Shown here one piece after another: positions 1 to 7,336 of a stretch of DNA of 36,857 nt. Positions within the stretch are counted from its first letter, which is position 1; each line of letters begins with the position of its first letter. The notes beneath the pieces were generated by a model. It saw only the letters and a program-made list of their open reading frames with translations. It was not told where the DNA came from and did no database searches. This DNA is from an uncultured Allobaculum sp. GTDB taxonomy: Bacteria; Bacillota_I; Bacilli_A; Erysipelotrichales; Erysipelotrichaceae. Position numbers and translations under genes: made by a program. The DNA lies in assembly GCA_910577085.1 (NCBI GenBank), contig CAJTLE010000011.1, positions 1 to 36,857 on the forward strand. The letters are read 5' to 3'.

Positions 1-200
1 AGCTGCACGGACAGTTCAATGCAGATATCAACGCCGCCCATAACCTCGTCTGGATGTATGAAAATCATCCTGAAGTCACCAAATGGACTCCAAGAAAAAC
101 GGTCCAGCAGTTTTATGAAAAAAGATCAGAATGTTATAACCAGACCGTCTGCAGCCTTATTGCATCATTAAAAGGGTTAAGCAGTGCAAAATCTGCCTAA
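1..200 (+). CDS. tnpB: TnpB-like IS200/IS605 accessory protein, C-terminal fragment (cut by window edge)
   Basis: Codons run in frame from base 3 to a TAA at 198-200 and give about 65 residues. The segment contains GQFNADINAAHNL, which matches the last RuvC motif (D-x-N-A-A-x-N) of TnpB proteins; its Asp is the third catalytic acid of the RuvC nuclease. TnpB is an RNA-guided DNA nuclease carried by IS200/IS605 elements and the ancestor of Cas12. The tail ends in a Ser/Ala/Lys-rich stretch. Everything upstream, including any tnpA, lies outside the window, so I cannot say whether the element is complete. Strongly structured non-coding DNA follows immediately, as expected for a TnpB locus whose guide RNA overlaps and follows the gene. 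Confidence 0.72.
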   Translation, partial: LHGQFNADINAAHNLVWMYENHPEVTKWTPRKTVQQFYEKRSECYNQTVCSLIASLKGLSSAKSA

Positions 201-620
201 CCCTGCGTAATTAGTTTTTTCTGCACAAAAAATACGAACCAAAAACAAGTGCGAACACCAGGCACGAATACATAGAAAAATCCCATATGAGTTTTGAACT
301 CATATTTGTTTACTCCCCCTGCCGAAGCTGGCGGCGGAACGATCTTCGGATTGTGCCAAAGTCTCAAGGCTGGTCCTGCGTCGGTAAGGGGGATGCGGGA
401 TGCCAGTACTGCGATACTGGGCTGTATCCCATAAAATTTGGATTTGGATTCCCTTCGGGGAATTTTGGTCCTCAAAGCGGGGCTTAGATAAGGATCTTGT
501 ATCTTAACCCTTCTCCCGCCGGCTAATGCCGAACACTGTTCGCAGACAGGGATGTAACCGTTTTATCCTATCAGGGATAAAACAACCTCATTTAACGAAG
601 GGCTGAAAACAAGGGTATGT
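201..620 (+). ncRNA. Structured non-coding region after tnpB; candidate omega/reRNA and element right end
   Basis: No credible coding frame is present. Five clear stem-loops occur in order: 285-305 (9-bp stem ATATGAGTT, 3-nt loop), 322-349 (CCGAAG/CTTCGG), 397-430 (GGGAT/ATCCC enclosing CCAGTA/TACTGG), 448-463 (ATTCCC/GGGAAT closed by a TTCG tetraloop) and 561-582 (TTTTATCC/GGATAAAA). A weaker stem lies at 486-504. TnpB guide RNAs are made from the 3' end of tnpB plus the element right end, so position and strand fit. Neither the RNA 3' end nor the element boundary can be fixed by eye. Alternatives are a group I (IStron) remnant or an unrelated structured RNA. Confidence 0.4.
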
Positions 621-727
621 CGAGACTGTAGATGTCAAAAGATCAGGATTTCAGAAGATTGAAATCTCAAATACCAAGTACAGAGTGCAGATTTGATTTA
701 CTTCAGGCTGCAGAAGATCTTCAAATC

Positions 728-754
728 TTAACGTTCTTGGACTTTAACGTTCTT
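728..754. repeat. Short direct repeat downstream of lon
   Basis: TTAACGTTCTT occurs at 728-738 and again at 744-754, each containing the palindrome AACGTT. It lies in the 3' flank of lon (minus strand). The function is unknown. No clear intrinsic terminator for lon is visible here. Confidence 0.4.
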
Positions 755-803
755 AGATTTCCATACTCGCAGATTCTATCCCCAGACCTTACAAAAGCCT
801 GGC

Positions 804-3143
804 TTAGAGAATAACGGCTGCGCCATCTGCTGCCAGACGTGGAATTTCGAAGGCGGACAGATGAACACCGAGCGTTTCTTTTAACACGTCTTCGACGGTT
901 TTTACCGGAACGATCTGTAAAGCGTCTTTGACTTCTTCAGAAACTTCATCCAGGTCACGCTGGTTATCCCATGGGATCAGCACTTTGGTAATGCCAGCCC
1001 GCATAGCGCCAAAGAGTTTTTCTTTCAGACCGCCAATTGGTAAAACGTCTCCACAAAGGGAAAGTTCACCAGTCATGGCAATGTGAGAATCAACGGGTTT
1101 GCGTAAGGCCAGGGAGGCCAGTGCAGTCAGGATGGTAATACCGGCACTTGGACCATCTTTTGGGGTAGCCCCCGCCGGGAAGTGGATGTGGATATCCTGC
1201 TTGCCAAATTCCATCGTATCTAAGGGCAGACGGGATTTGAGGACAGAGTAGGAGATCCGCGCAGATTCTTTCATGACATCCCCAAGCTGACCAGTCAGAA
1301 TCATCTGACCGGAGCCAGGCATGGAGGCTGCTTCAATGAAGAGCACTTCACCGCCGACTGCAGTCCATGCAAGACCAGTAACGACACCACATGGATTGGC
1401 GTCTTTGACTTTTTCGTGGTGGACGGTGATCGGACCCAGAATTGCGGCCAGATCTTCAGCTTTCACCACGACTGGATTTCCGGTTTCGATCAAATCTACA
1501 GCTTTGGCACGGGCGACTTTGGCGAGCTGTTTTTTCAGTCCGCGGCAGCCGGCTTCCATGGTGTAGGAATTGATCAGGGTTTCGATTGCACCATCTTCGA
1601 TCGTCAGATCACCGGGCTTCATTCCGTGTTCACTTAAGACTTCTGGTAAGAGGTGGTCTTTGGCAATTTCGAATTTTTCAGATGGGGTGTAGCTGGACAG
1701 CTGAATGATTTCCATTCGATCCAGCAGTGGTCCTGGAATGGTATCCAGGGAGTTGGCCGTTGCAATGAACATGACATCGGACAGATCGTACGGCAGATCC
1801 AGGTAATGGTCTGTGAAGGTATCGTTCTGTTCCGGGTCAAGAACTTCAAGCATGGCGGCCGATGGGTCACCGGAGAATCCGCCAGCCATCATCTTATCGA
1901 TTTCATCGAGAACCATAACCGGGTTGGTTGCGCCAGCCTGTTTCATGGCTTTTAAGATACGACCGCTCATCGAGCCGACGTAAGTACGGCGATGGCCGCG
2001 GATTTCGGATTCGTCACGGATACCACCTAAGGAAAGGCGGGTATACGGACGGTGGAGTGCTGCGGCAATGGATTTACCCAGCGACGTTTTACCCGTTCCA
2101 GGAGGACCAACCAGCAGGATGGCACTTCCTTTCATGGATTTGCGCAGTTTCATAACCGCAAGGTGCTGGAGAATACGGTCTTTGACCTTATCCATGCCGG
2201 AGTGACGGGTATCAAGGAGCGCTCTGGCTTCTTTGAGGTCTGGTGTGAATGGTTCTTCTTTTTTCCATGGCAGGCTCAGCGCAAATTCAAGATAGTTGCG
2301 CAGAACTTCTGCTTCCTGGGACTGACCATTCATGTTTTCCAGACGTCTGGCTTCTTCGAGAAGAGCTTTGGTGTTCTCTTCATTCATACCAGCCGCCTGA
2401 ATGCGGCTGGCATAGCTTTCTTTTGGTTCATCCGGATTGCTGCCTTCTTCGTTGAGCTCGCTCTGTAAAGCTTCGAGCTGACGCTGCAGTGCCTGACGAC
2501 GATAGAATTCACTGGCCTCTTTGGAAAGTTTTTCGTTAACTTCCAGGTTGAGGGAAATGGATTCTTTCTGACGCAGCAGGTAGTCGATAAAGCGAGTAAC
2601 TCGCTGACGCTGGCTGGACATGACCAGCAGTTCGTACTGCTCCTGGTTGGAGATCGACATGTACTGGCATAAGAAGGAGATCATCTGGTTGATCGAGGTA
2701 TATTCTTTCGCCCGTCGAGCAATATGACGGCCGCCCTGAATGGACTTGGCCATATCATCAACGAGACGTTTGATGTAGTCGAGCATATCCTGTTCGGACT
2801 GTTCAGATAAATCCTGTTCTTCTGGAGCGAGTTCCCAGGTGCAGGACTTACCATCTTCTGAGATGGAGACGATACGGATTCTTTCTAAGGACCGTGCCGT
2901 CACGACGGTTGCGTTGTTACCGTCGCTGTGCATATTCGTTGCTACGCACATTAACCCATAAGCGTTGAGATCTGATGCACCTGCCTGTGCATGCGAATCC
3001 TCACCGCTGAAGGCCGCAAAATTCTCTTCAAAGAGATTTTCGGCCTGTTCCTGTCGAAGGTTTTTCAGCCGGAGGATTGTCTGTGGCAGCAATAATGTTC
3101 CCGTTACACGAATGAACGGGGCAGTTTTTAATACTTGTTCCAT
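804..3143 (-). CDS. lon: ATP-dependent protease Lon
   Basis: Cytosolic AAA+ serine protease that degrades misfolded and regulatory proteins. The 779 residues fit the usual LonA length. In order: N-terminal substrate-binding domain (about 1-200), a coiled-coil/helical region (about 200-300), the AAA+ module with Walker A GPPGTGKT at 346-353 and Walker B VMVLDEID at 409-416, and the protease domain with the catalytic Ser at 666 in PKDGPSAG and Lys at 707 in GGLKEK. All catalytic residues are present. The N-terminal domain is more divergent than the rest. Start: ATG at 3143 preceded by AGAGAGGA. The gene is monocistronic and divergent from hxlR; the shared 138-bp gap carries a palindrome overlapping the lon -35. 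Confidence 0.97.
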   Translation of the reverse strand: MEQVLKTAPFIRVTGTLLLPQTILRLKNLRQEQAENLFEENFAAFSGEDSHAQAGASDLNAYGLMCVATNMHSDGNNATVVTARSLERIRIVSISEDGKSCTWELAPEEQDLSEQSEQDMLDYIKRLVDDMAKSIQGGRHIARRAKEYTSINQMISFLCQYMSISNQEQYELLVMSSQRQRVTRFIDYLLRQKESISLNLEVNEKLSKEASEFYRRQALQRQLEALQSELNEEGSNPDEPKESYASRIQAAGMNEENTKALLEEARRLENMNGQSQEAEVLRNYLEFALSLPWKKEEPFTPDLKEARALLDTRHSGMDKVKDRILQHLAVMKLRKSMKGSAILLVGPPGTGKTSLGKSIAAALHRPYTRLSLGGIRDESEIRGHRRTYVGSMSGRILKAMKQAGATNPVMVLDEIDKMMAGGFSGDPSAAMLEVLDPEQNDTFTDHYLDLPYDLSDVMFIATANSLDTIPGPLLDRMEIIQLSSYTPSEKFEIAKDHLLPEVLSEHGMKPGDLTIEDGAIETLINSYTMEAGCRGLKKQLAKVARAKAVDLIETGNPVVVKAEDLAAILGPITVHHEKVKDANPCGVVTGLAWTAVGGEVLFIEAASMPGSGQMILTGQLGDVMKESARISYSVLKSRLPLDTMEFGKQDIHIHFPAGATPKDGPSAGITILTALASLALRKPVDSHIAMTGELSLCGDVLPIGGLKEKLFGAMRAGITKVLIPWDNQRDLDEVSEEVKDALQIVPVKTVEDVLKETLGVHLSAFEIPRLAADGAAVIL

Positions 3144-3175
3144 GGTAATCCTCTCTTTCTAGTGTTATGGATGAT

Positions 3176-3204
3176 ATTATAGGTGTTAGTTAGAAAAAAG
3201 TAAA
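3176..3204 (-). promoter_or_regulatory. lon promoter
   Basis: On the minus strand, -35 TTTACT (3204-3199) and a perfect -10 TATAAT (3181-3176) are separated by 17 bp. The lon start codon is about 33 bp downstream. The -35 overlaps the AAGTA/TACTT palindrome described separately. Confidence 0.6.
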
Positions 3205-3224
3205 TACTTATAAAAAACTTACTT
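3198..3224. promoter_or_regulatory. Candidate HxlR-family operator between lon and hxlR
   Basis: AAGTA-AA-TACTT (3198-3209) is an inverted repeat, and an outer arm TTACTT (3219-3224) mirrors AAGTAA. AGTA/TACT half-sites resemble operators described for DUF24/HxlR regulators of Bacillus (YodB, CatR and HypR type). The position is compatible with autoregulation of hxlR and with occlusion of the lon -35. Regulator and target are inferred. Confidence 0.4.
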
Positions 3225-3245
3225 AGGACTTTTTTCTGATCTATG

Positions 3246-3254
3246 TGGTAAAAT
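3246..3254 (+). promoter_or_regulatory. hxlR promoter (extended -10)
   Basis: TGGTAAAAT is an extended -10 (TGn + TAAAAT) about 27 bp before the hxlR start codon. No good -35 is visible, which is typical when a TG extension is present. Confidence 0.45.
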
Positions 3255-3281
3255 GCTTCTCATAAGGAGTAAACTTGACTT

Positions 3282-3659
3282 ATGAAAAAGCTCATCGTTT
3301 ATCAGGACGATTCCTGTCCCATGAAACATGCATGCAAAGCCCTTGAGGGGAAATGGAAGATTCCTGTGATCTATGTATTGTGCGTAAATGGTACGTTACG
3401 TTACAACGAACTCAAGCAGGCATTGGGGATTACCAATGTCATGTTATCCAATACCCTGAAAGACCTGGAGCAGGAGGGTCTGATTGTTCGGATCTCCTAT
3501 AATGAAATCCCGCCACGGGTGGATTACTCCCTGTCAAAAAGTGCCCAGGGACTGATTCCGATCATGAATGCCTTTGCCCGCTGGGGCGCAACCCGGATGA
3601 CGGATCTGGATCCCGTATCCAGTATGTTCGGGCAGGAAATTCTGGAGAAACAGAAGTAA
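3282..3659 (+). CDS. HxlR-family (DUF24) winged-helix transcriptional regulator
   Basis: 125 residues, the usual size for this family. The N-terminus has the conserved Cys (C12, in DSCPM) that serves as the redox/electrophile sensor in Bacillus YodB and HypR. It is followed by the family motif EGKWKIPVIY and a winged helix (LRYNELKQALGITNVMLSNTL) whose recognition helix and wing end at about residue 80. It probably binds DNA as a dimer and represses genes responding to quinones, aldehydes or disulfide stress; the actual inducer is unknown. Start: ATG at 3282 with AAGGAG 12 bp upstream. It is divergent from lon with a shared candidate operator. An intrinsic terminator follows at about 3733. 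No oxidoreductase gene is adjacent, which is the more common arrangement. Confidence 0.88.
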   Translation: MKKLIVYQDDSCPMKHACKALEGKWKIPVIYVLCVNGTLRYNELKQALGITNVMLSNTLKDLEQEGLIVRISYNEIPPRVDYSLSKSAQGLIPIMNAFARWGATRMTDLDPVSSMFGQEILEKQK

Positions 3660-3732
3660 TTCCTTTTCAGATCGGGAAAGGTAAATCCTTAAACAGGTAA
3701 AGACAGAAGATATCAAAGATACGCAGAAGAGA

Positions 3733-3755
3733 CCGGACTTGTTCCGGCCTTTTTT
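3733..3755 (+). terminator. Intrinsic terminator after hxlR
   Basis: CCGGA-CTTGT-TCCGG stem-loop followed by CC and six T residues, 75 bp after the hxlR stop codon. Confidence 0.75.
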
Positions 3756-3759
3756 GTTG

Positions 3760-3848
3760 GTCGGATCCACTGCGATGAGGAACAGACGTTTCCGCGCGTT
3801 GAATAGATTTATCGCTTACCGTCGGATCCACTGCGATGAGGAACAGAC
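3760..3848. repeat. Two identical 28-bp direct repeats at 61-bp period (possible CRISPR remnant)
   Basis: The same 28 bases, beginning GTCGGATCCACTGCG and ending GGAACAGAC, occur at 3760-3787 and 3821-3848. They are separated by 33 unrelated bases (3788-3820). The flanking bases differ, so the unit is exactly 28 bp. A weak internal stem (CCAC/GAGG with one mismatch) is possible. A 28+33 bp unit matches type I-E CRISPR geometry (about 61 bp), but only two copies exist and no cas genes are in the window. It could instead be a duplicated terminator flank or mobile-element end. Confidence 0.55.
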
Positions 3849-4534
3849 ACTCTGCTGCTGAAGCCATCCGGACCTGTCTGAAACAAAGTACTGGGATTGT
3901 ACACAGGTTTGGAAGGACTTGGGGGTTTATCAATAGATTGAAACAGCCTATCAATATTTGGCTATGGACGATGGATTATATCTGAAAACAGGATCGATCA
4001 AAGAAAGCAGACAATATGGCCGATCAGGAAAGCAGATAAAAGGCAAAATCAGAAAACGGTCATACGAAGGAAAGCGAAAAGCGATATGAAACAATCAGGC
4101 GAAAAAGACGAGAGGATAAAAAAGGAGATGAAAGACATCTGCCATCAGAAAGTGAATGAACAGAATCTCTGATTTAAAGAGTACAGGCAGAAGCCCTGGG
4201 GTTGTTGCAGGATCAGAACAAATGTCTGATCAAAAAGTTGAGGTAATTTTGCGAATACCAATCACCGTTCTTGGTCAACTTCATTATATCCGAAAAATAA
4301 AATAAACTCTAAGATAAGAAAATCATCGAAAAAGAGACAAAACAGACAGATTTATTCGTGAATCAAGCGTTCGACTGGCAAAAAGGAGAAAGAACAACTT
4401 GTCAAGCTCGAATGAAAATTAAATCTCAAATGGCTGATTTTGTGCTTGTTTCTACAGAAAGATCACTATCAAAATGATGATACTGATCATTTTATAATCA
4501 CTTGGACGCGGCAAAAGAAAAGAAAAAAGAGAGG

Positions 4535-4552
4535 CTATTCAAATTTGAATAG
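4535..4552. repeat. 18-bp perfect palindrome
   Basis: CTATTCAAATTTGAATAG reads the same on both strands. It is in the gene-poor stretch and not linked to an identifiable promoter. It may be a protein-binding site or chance in AT-rich DNA. Confidence 0.5.
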
Positions 4553-4736
4553 AATTCTTACAAAAATTCCTCTCAAATTATCCGATTCAGGCAAGTTTCT
4601 CCTCATCGCCCTTCTTTTCGAAGGGCAGACCAGATGCAAAGGCTCAGAGCATAGAAGCAGGCACCTGAATATGGACATATAAATATAAGGAATAGAAAGG
4701 CCAGAAACAGCTGAAGAGTAGAATGCTTCTTTTCCA

Positions 4737-4764
4737 TATTATAAGTGGATTATTATAAGTGGAT
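4737..4764. repeat. 14-bp tandem duplication
   Basis: TATTATAAGTGGAT occurs twice head to tail (4737-4750 and 4751-4764) without mismatch. It looks like a recent slippage duplication in non-coding DNA. Confidence 0.7.
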
Positions 4765-5407
4765 TCTAAGGAGTGCCAGATCATGCCCTATTCCCATTAT
4801 TCTGTCGCGCTGTTCCGCCACATCGCAATAGAGTGTCATCAAGCCAGTCCCAGGATAGAGGAGCTTGGCAAATAAATCCGTCATGTGAACCTGCAAGGTG
4901 AGCATGGAATGGGAGGATAAAAGATGGGCAGATCGTCCTGAGGCTGGTTTTATTGGCAGGATTGATCGTTGGATCATCTTCTGAAATCTTTATTCAATTT
5001 TAGTTTTCTGACGGATTTTGGGGAGCTTTGAAAAGGGAAAGAAGTCGTACAGAAACTAATTATGTGAAAATTTGCACCGTAAGAACCGCCTGAAACAGTT
5101 GTAATATTTTGACCAAAACAGATGAAAGCGGATTTAACGATTCTGACAGAAATTCAATGGAATTATATAAAAATTAAAATTTAATAATGAAGGGCGAAAG
5201 AAAAACAGAGAACAAATTTGCCCGATTTCTATGAAATAACCGCATAAAATAAGGAAAATTCACATATAAATCTGATTCGGATGAGATTCTTATCTAGGAC
5301 ATAAGATCCTAAAAATAGATAGAAAAAGGACCGAAAAAAATCAAGTATAAAACTTTGCAAAGAACAAAATAAATGGGCATGCCAGAGGGACATACACAAA
5401 GTTCAAC

Positions 5408-5413
5408 TATAAT
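5408..5413 (+). promoter_or_regulatory. -10 element of the HdeD-like gene
   Basis: Perfect TATAAT 42 bp before the start codon at 5456. No good -35 is seen at the correct spacing. Confidence 0.4.
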
Positions 5414-5455
5414 TTAGACATAAAGAACCCGTTAAAGGGGAAAGGAGAATTTTTT

Positions 5456-5980
5456 ATGAGTAAGTCTTCATGGGGCTGGTTCAGAGTTCTGTTCATCATC
5501 CTGAGTATTGCATATATCTTCGCAGGTTTCATGTTATTAATGTATCCGCAGATGTTTGCGGGAACCATGATCTATATGATCGGTTTCATGGCTATCTTCT
5601 ATGGAATCATGCTGATCGGATCGTATCTGATGGCCACTAACTTCAAGAGTTCCTTCACACTGATTACTGGTATTATCCTGGTTATCCTTGGAATTCTGAT
5701 TTCCTGCAATCTCTTCGAGGCATCCATTGCCCTGGGTGTAGTTGTTGCTATTGGCTTTATGGTTATTGGTGCATTCAAAATCTATCAGGCATTCTTCCTG
5801 AAAGATCTTGGTGTTCGCAGCTGGTGGACCATTCTGATCCTGGCAGCCTGCAACCTCATCATTGGTCTGATCATGATCTTTAACCTGAACGATTCCGGTA
5901 CACTGATCACTCTGCTGATTGGTTCGAACCTGTTAGTCAACGGTGTATCTGACCTGATGCTTTCCTTCACAAGCTTCTAG
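5456..5980 (+). CDS. HdeD/DUF308-family small membrane protein
   Basis: 174 residues made almost entirely of six hydrophobic helices arranged as repeated pairs. Examples are WFRVLFIILSIAYIFAGFMLL near the N-terminus and LITLLIGSNLLVNGVSDLML near the C-terminus. This pattern, with glycines closing each hairpin, is typical of the DUF308/HdeD family, whose E. coli member is linked to acid resistance; the molecular function is unknown. Start: ATG at 5456 after AAAGGAGAA. It is monocistronic, with a TATAAT at 5408 and a strong terminator at 6019. The TetR regulator downstream is on the same strand but transcriptionally separate, so a regulatory link is only a possibility. Confidence 0.82.
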   Translation: MSKSSWGWFRVLFIILSIAYIFAGFMLLMYPQMFAGTMIYMIGFMAIFYGIMLIGSYLMATNFKSSFTLITGIILVILGILISCNLFEASIALGVVVAIGFMVIGAFKIYQAFFLKDLGVRSWWTILILAACNLIIGLIMIFNLNDSGTLITLLIGSNLLVNGVSDLMLSFTSF

Positions 5981-6018
5981 ATATGATAAACTCTCAAAAA
6001 AGTCTATTTATCATTCTC

Positions 6019-6051
6019 AAAACGGCATTCCTGTCTTTGGAATGCCGTTTT
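6019..6051 (+). terminator. Intrinsic terminator after the HdeD-like gene
   Basis: 13-bp perfect stem AAAACGGCATTCC/GGAATGCCGTTTT with a 7-nt loop. The arms carry their own A and T tracts, so it could work in both directions. Confidence 0.88.
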
Positions 6052-6154
6052 ACTGGTTAAAGCGTTCAAACCAGGATGAATCTTTCTTATCACACCTTGA
6101 GTTCGTTGAACCTGTTGATTTCCTCTGATAAATTGGATAAAAAGGGAAATCATC

Positions 6155-6751
6155 ATGAAACAGACACGAAAACTCATCCAGGAATCCTTTCTGGCCCTGG
6201 CTAAGGAAAAACCAGTAGATAAGATTACCGTTAAAGAAATTGTTGACCGGTGCCAGATTAACCGGAACTCATTTTATTACCACTTTCAGGACTTACCAGA
6301 TCTGATCGAATCTATTTTTGAAGATCAGCTCAACGAAGAAGTCAGCCATCATGCCAATGAAGGAGTCACGGCTGTCTTATTAGGAGCTGTAGAGATCTTA
6401 GAAGGTGAACACGACATCTGCCGCAATATTTATTACTCCAAAAACCGCGACATTTTATTCATGCGCATCAGCCGGATGGTCACCCGGATCGTCGAAGACA
6501 GCCTGAAAAAAACGTACATGTCTCGTTACGTCATTTCAGATGAAGACTTTGCGATTATCGTTCAGTTATATCGAATGGAAGTTGCCGGATTTATTCTTGA
6601 CTGGCTCCATTCGGGCATGAACTACGATCTGACCCGCCGTATTGGCCGCATGCTGGATCTGCGTGCTGGTACTCTGGAAAATATGCTTGAAAAAGCACAG
6701 CGCACCCGCCTGAGCGCAGCCACACAGGATTACCATCTACACAAGAAATAG
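6155..6751 (+). CDS. TetR/AcrR-family transcriptional regulator
   Basis: 198 residues. Residues 1-50 form the TetR helix-turn-helix: TRKLIQESFLALAKEKPVDKI, then ITVKEIVDRCQINRNSFYYHF, whose N-S-F-Y-Y-H-F end of the recognition helix is diagnostic. The rest is the helical ligand/dimer domain, most like the DhaS/TetR_C_8 type often seen in Firmicutes, with ILDWLHSGMNYD near the end. The ligand and target are unknown; there is no divergent partner gene and no obvious palindrome at the promoter. Start: ATG at 6155, preceded by AAAAAGGGAAA. A weak promoter (TTGATT at 6115, TAAAAA at 6138) is plausible. Confidence 0.88.
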   Translation: MKQTRKLIQESFLALAKEKPVDKITVKEIVDRCQINRNSFYYHFQDLPDLIESIFEDQLNEEVSHHANEGVTAVLLGAVEILEGEHDICRNIYYSKNRDILFMRISRMVTRIVEDSLKKTYMSRYVISDEDFAIIVQLYRMEVAGFILDWLHSGMNYDLTRRIGRMLDLRAGTLENMLEKAQRTRLSAATQDYHLHKK

Positions 6752-6815
6752 GCTGTATCAAGCGAATAGAGATAAGCAGAGATATAAATTGATAAGGTTC
6801 AAACAGAAATTACGA

Positions 6816-6956
6816 ATGAAAATCACCATTTATGGCGATGGTTTTCCTGATTTTGATCAGAAAATTGACTGTAAACCTTATTCAGACGAAGATGAATTTG
6901 CACAGCAAAATGTTAAATCATTTTATGAGAGCCAAGTGATTATGAGAGCCAAGTGA
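6816..6956 (+). CDS. Possible small protein (46 aa), unknown
   Basis: ATG at 6816 opens 46 codons ending at TGA 6954-6956; the product begins MKITIYGDGFPDFDQKIDCK and is acidic in the middle. The codon mix resembles neighbouring genes, but no good Shine-Dalgarno sequence precedes it (AAGG is about 20 bp away). The last 11 codons lie in a tandem duplication (TATGAGAGCCAAGTGA twice), and the stop is inside the stem-loop of the terminator at 6942. It may be a truncated gene whose frame was cut by that duplication. I do not recognise a family. Confidence 0.35.
   Translation: MKITIYGDGFPDFDQKIDCKPYSDEDEFAQQNVKSFYESQVIMRAK
6924..6956. repeat. Tandem duplication of terminator arm
   Basis: TATGAGAGCCAAGTGA occurs at 6924-6939 and 6941-6956 (17-bp period). 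Each copy supplies a left arm for the downstream terminator hairpin. Confidence 0.7.
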
Positions 6957-6976
6957 AAGTGAGGCTCTCATTTTTT
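6942..6976 (+). terminator. Intrinsic terminator
   Basis: Perfect 9-bp stem ATGAGAGCC (6942-6950) / GGCTCTCAT (6963-6971) followed by TTTTTT. It ends the transcript carrying the small ORF and perhaps tetR. Confidence 0.85.
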
Positions 6977-7013
6977 GCCCGAATGGGGGCCTTGCTGTTG
7001 GATATTTAAATTG

Positions 7014-7042
7014 TTGACAGCCAAATATCCTTTTGATAAAGT
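7014..7042 (+). promoter_or_regulatory. Strong sigma-A-type promoter
   Basis: Consensus TTGACA (7014-7019), 17-bp spacer and TAAAGT (7037-7042). Transcription would start near 7049, just before a pair of tight hairpins and a terminator with no ORF between. Confidence 0.65.
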
Positions 7043-7048
7043 GAATTC

Positions 7049-7110
7049 AGGTAGCAAAACGGGTAACCGTTTTATAGGAGGCGGGCGAAAGCAGGCCTCC
7101 AAATTTTTTT
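7049..7110 (+). ncRNA. Candidate ~60-nt small RNA
   Basis: Downstream of a consensus promoter the transcript would contain stem AAAACGG/CCGTTTT (7056-7073) closed by a GTAA (GNRA) tetraloop. A terminator stem GGAGGC/GCCTCC (7077-7100) follows, holding an inner GC-GAAA-GC hairpin and then a T7 run (7104-7110). No start codon with a ribosome site fits inside. A second terminator at 7188 could end a longer read-through form. No known riboswitch or RNA class was recognised. It lies upstream of the transposase-like gene, so it could be its leader or an independent RNA. Confidence 0.5.
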
Positions 7111-7187
7111 GCGCTGATGAAAACAGCCGTGACGGTTCGTCAGATTCTGCTCTGGCTGATCGTCCATCAAATAATTGAAATCAATCG

Positions 7188-7210
7188 GGTGCCTAATGGG
7201 CGCCTTTTTT
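7188..7210 (+). terminator. Intrinsic terminator upstream of the transposase-like gene
   Basis: GGTGCC (7188-7193) / GGCGCC (7199-7204), a 6-bp stem with one G-T pair, followed by TTTTTT. It separates the small-RNA unit from the 636-codon gene. Confidence 0.7.
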
Positions 7211-7336
7211 GTTGGCAGATAAACAAATCAAGATCATTTCTTTCAAAATGAGATGGGATTATATCGGATTGTGCTTTTGTCTTGTCAGATTCAGGTAGAA
7301 TCAAGAAAGATAATGACCAAATAAAGGAGGCAGAGT

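Larger units (their letters stand above)
3849..5407. other. Gene-poor A/G-rich stretch without a credible gene
   Basis: About 1.5 kb in which every open frame is short, poorly composed and without a convincing ribosome binding site. It holds an 18-bp perfect palindrome (4535-4552), a GCCCTTC/GAAGGGC hairpin (4608-4626) and a perfect 14-bp tandem duplication (4737-4764). A 30-codon frame from ATG 4783, preceded by AAGGAG (4768-4773), begins MPYSHYSVALFRHIAIEC. It is vaguely like the start of an IS30-type transposase but stops at once. The stretch probably contains decayed accessory DNA. Confidence 0.45.

Noticed and set aside
197..475. 92-codon minus-strand frame across the structured region
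   Set aside because: Its codons are the arms of the hairpins; no start site signals and no family resemblance.
632..814. 60-codon plus-strand frame near lon
   Set aside because: No ribosome site, poor composition, contains the direct repeat and runs into the 3' end of lon.
4753..4977. 74-codon minus-strand frame in the gene-poor stretch
   Set aside because: Random-looking composition and no ribosome site; the stretch shows no consistent coding frame.
6061..6075. GTTCAAACC as a tRNA T-loop
   Set aside because: No acceptor, D or anticodon stems can be formed around it.
6975..7178. 67-codon frame over the small-RNA unit
   Set aside because: It overlaps a promoter and two hairpins and has no translation signal.
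7105..7190. CTGATGA as a possible hammerhead ribozyme core
   Set aside because: The required GAAA and three helices cannot be placed at correct distances.
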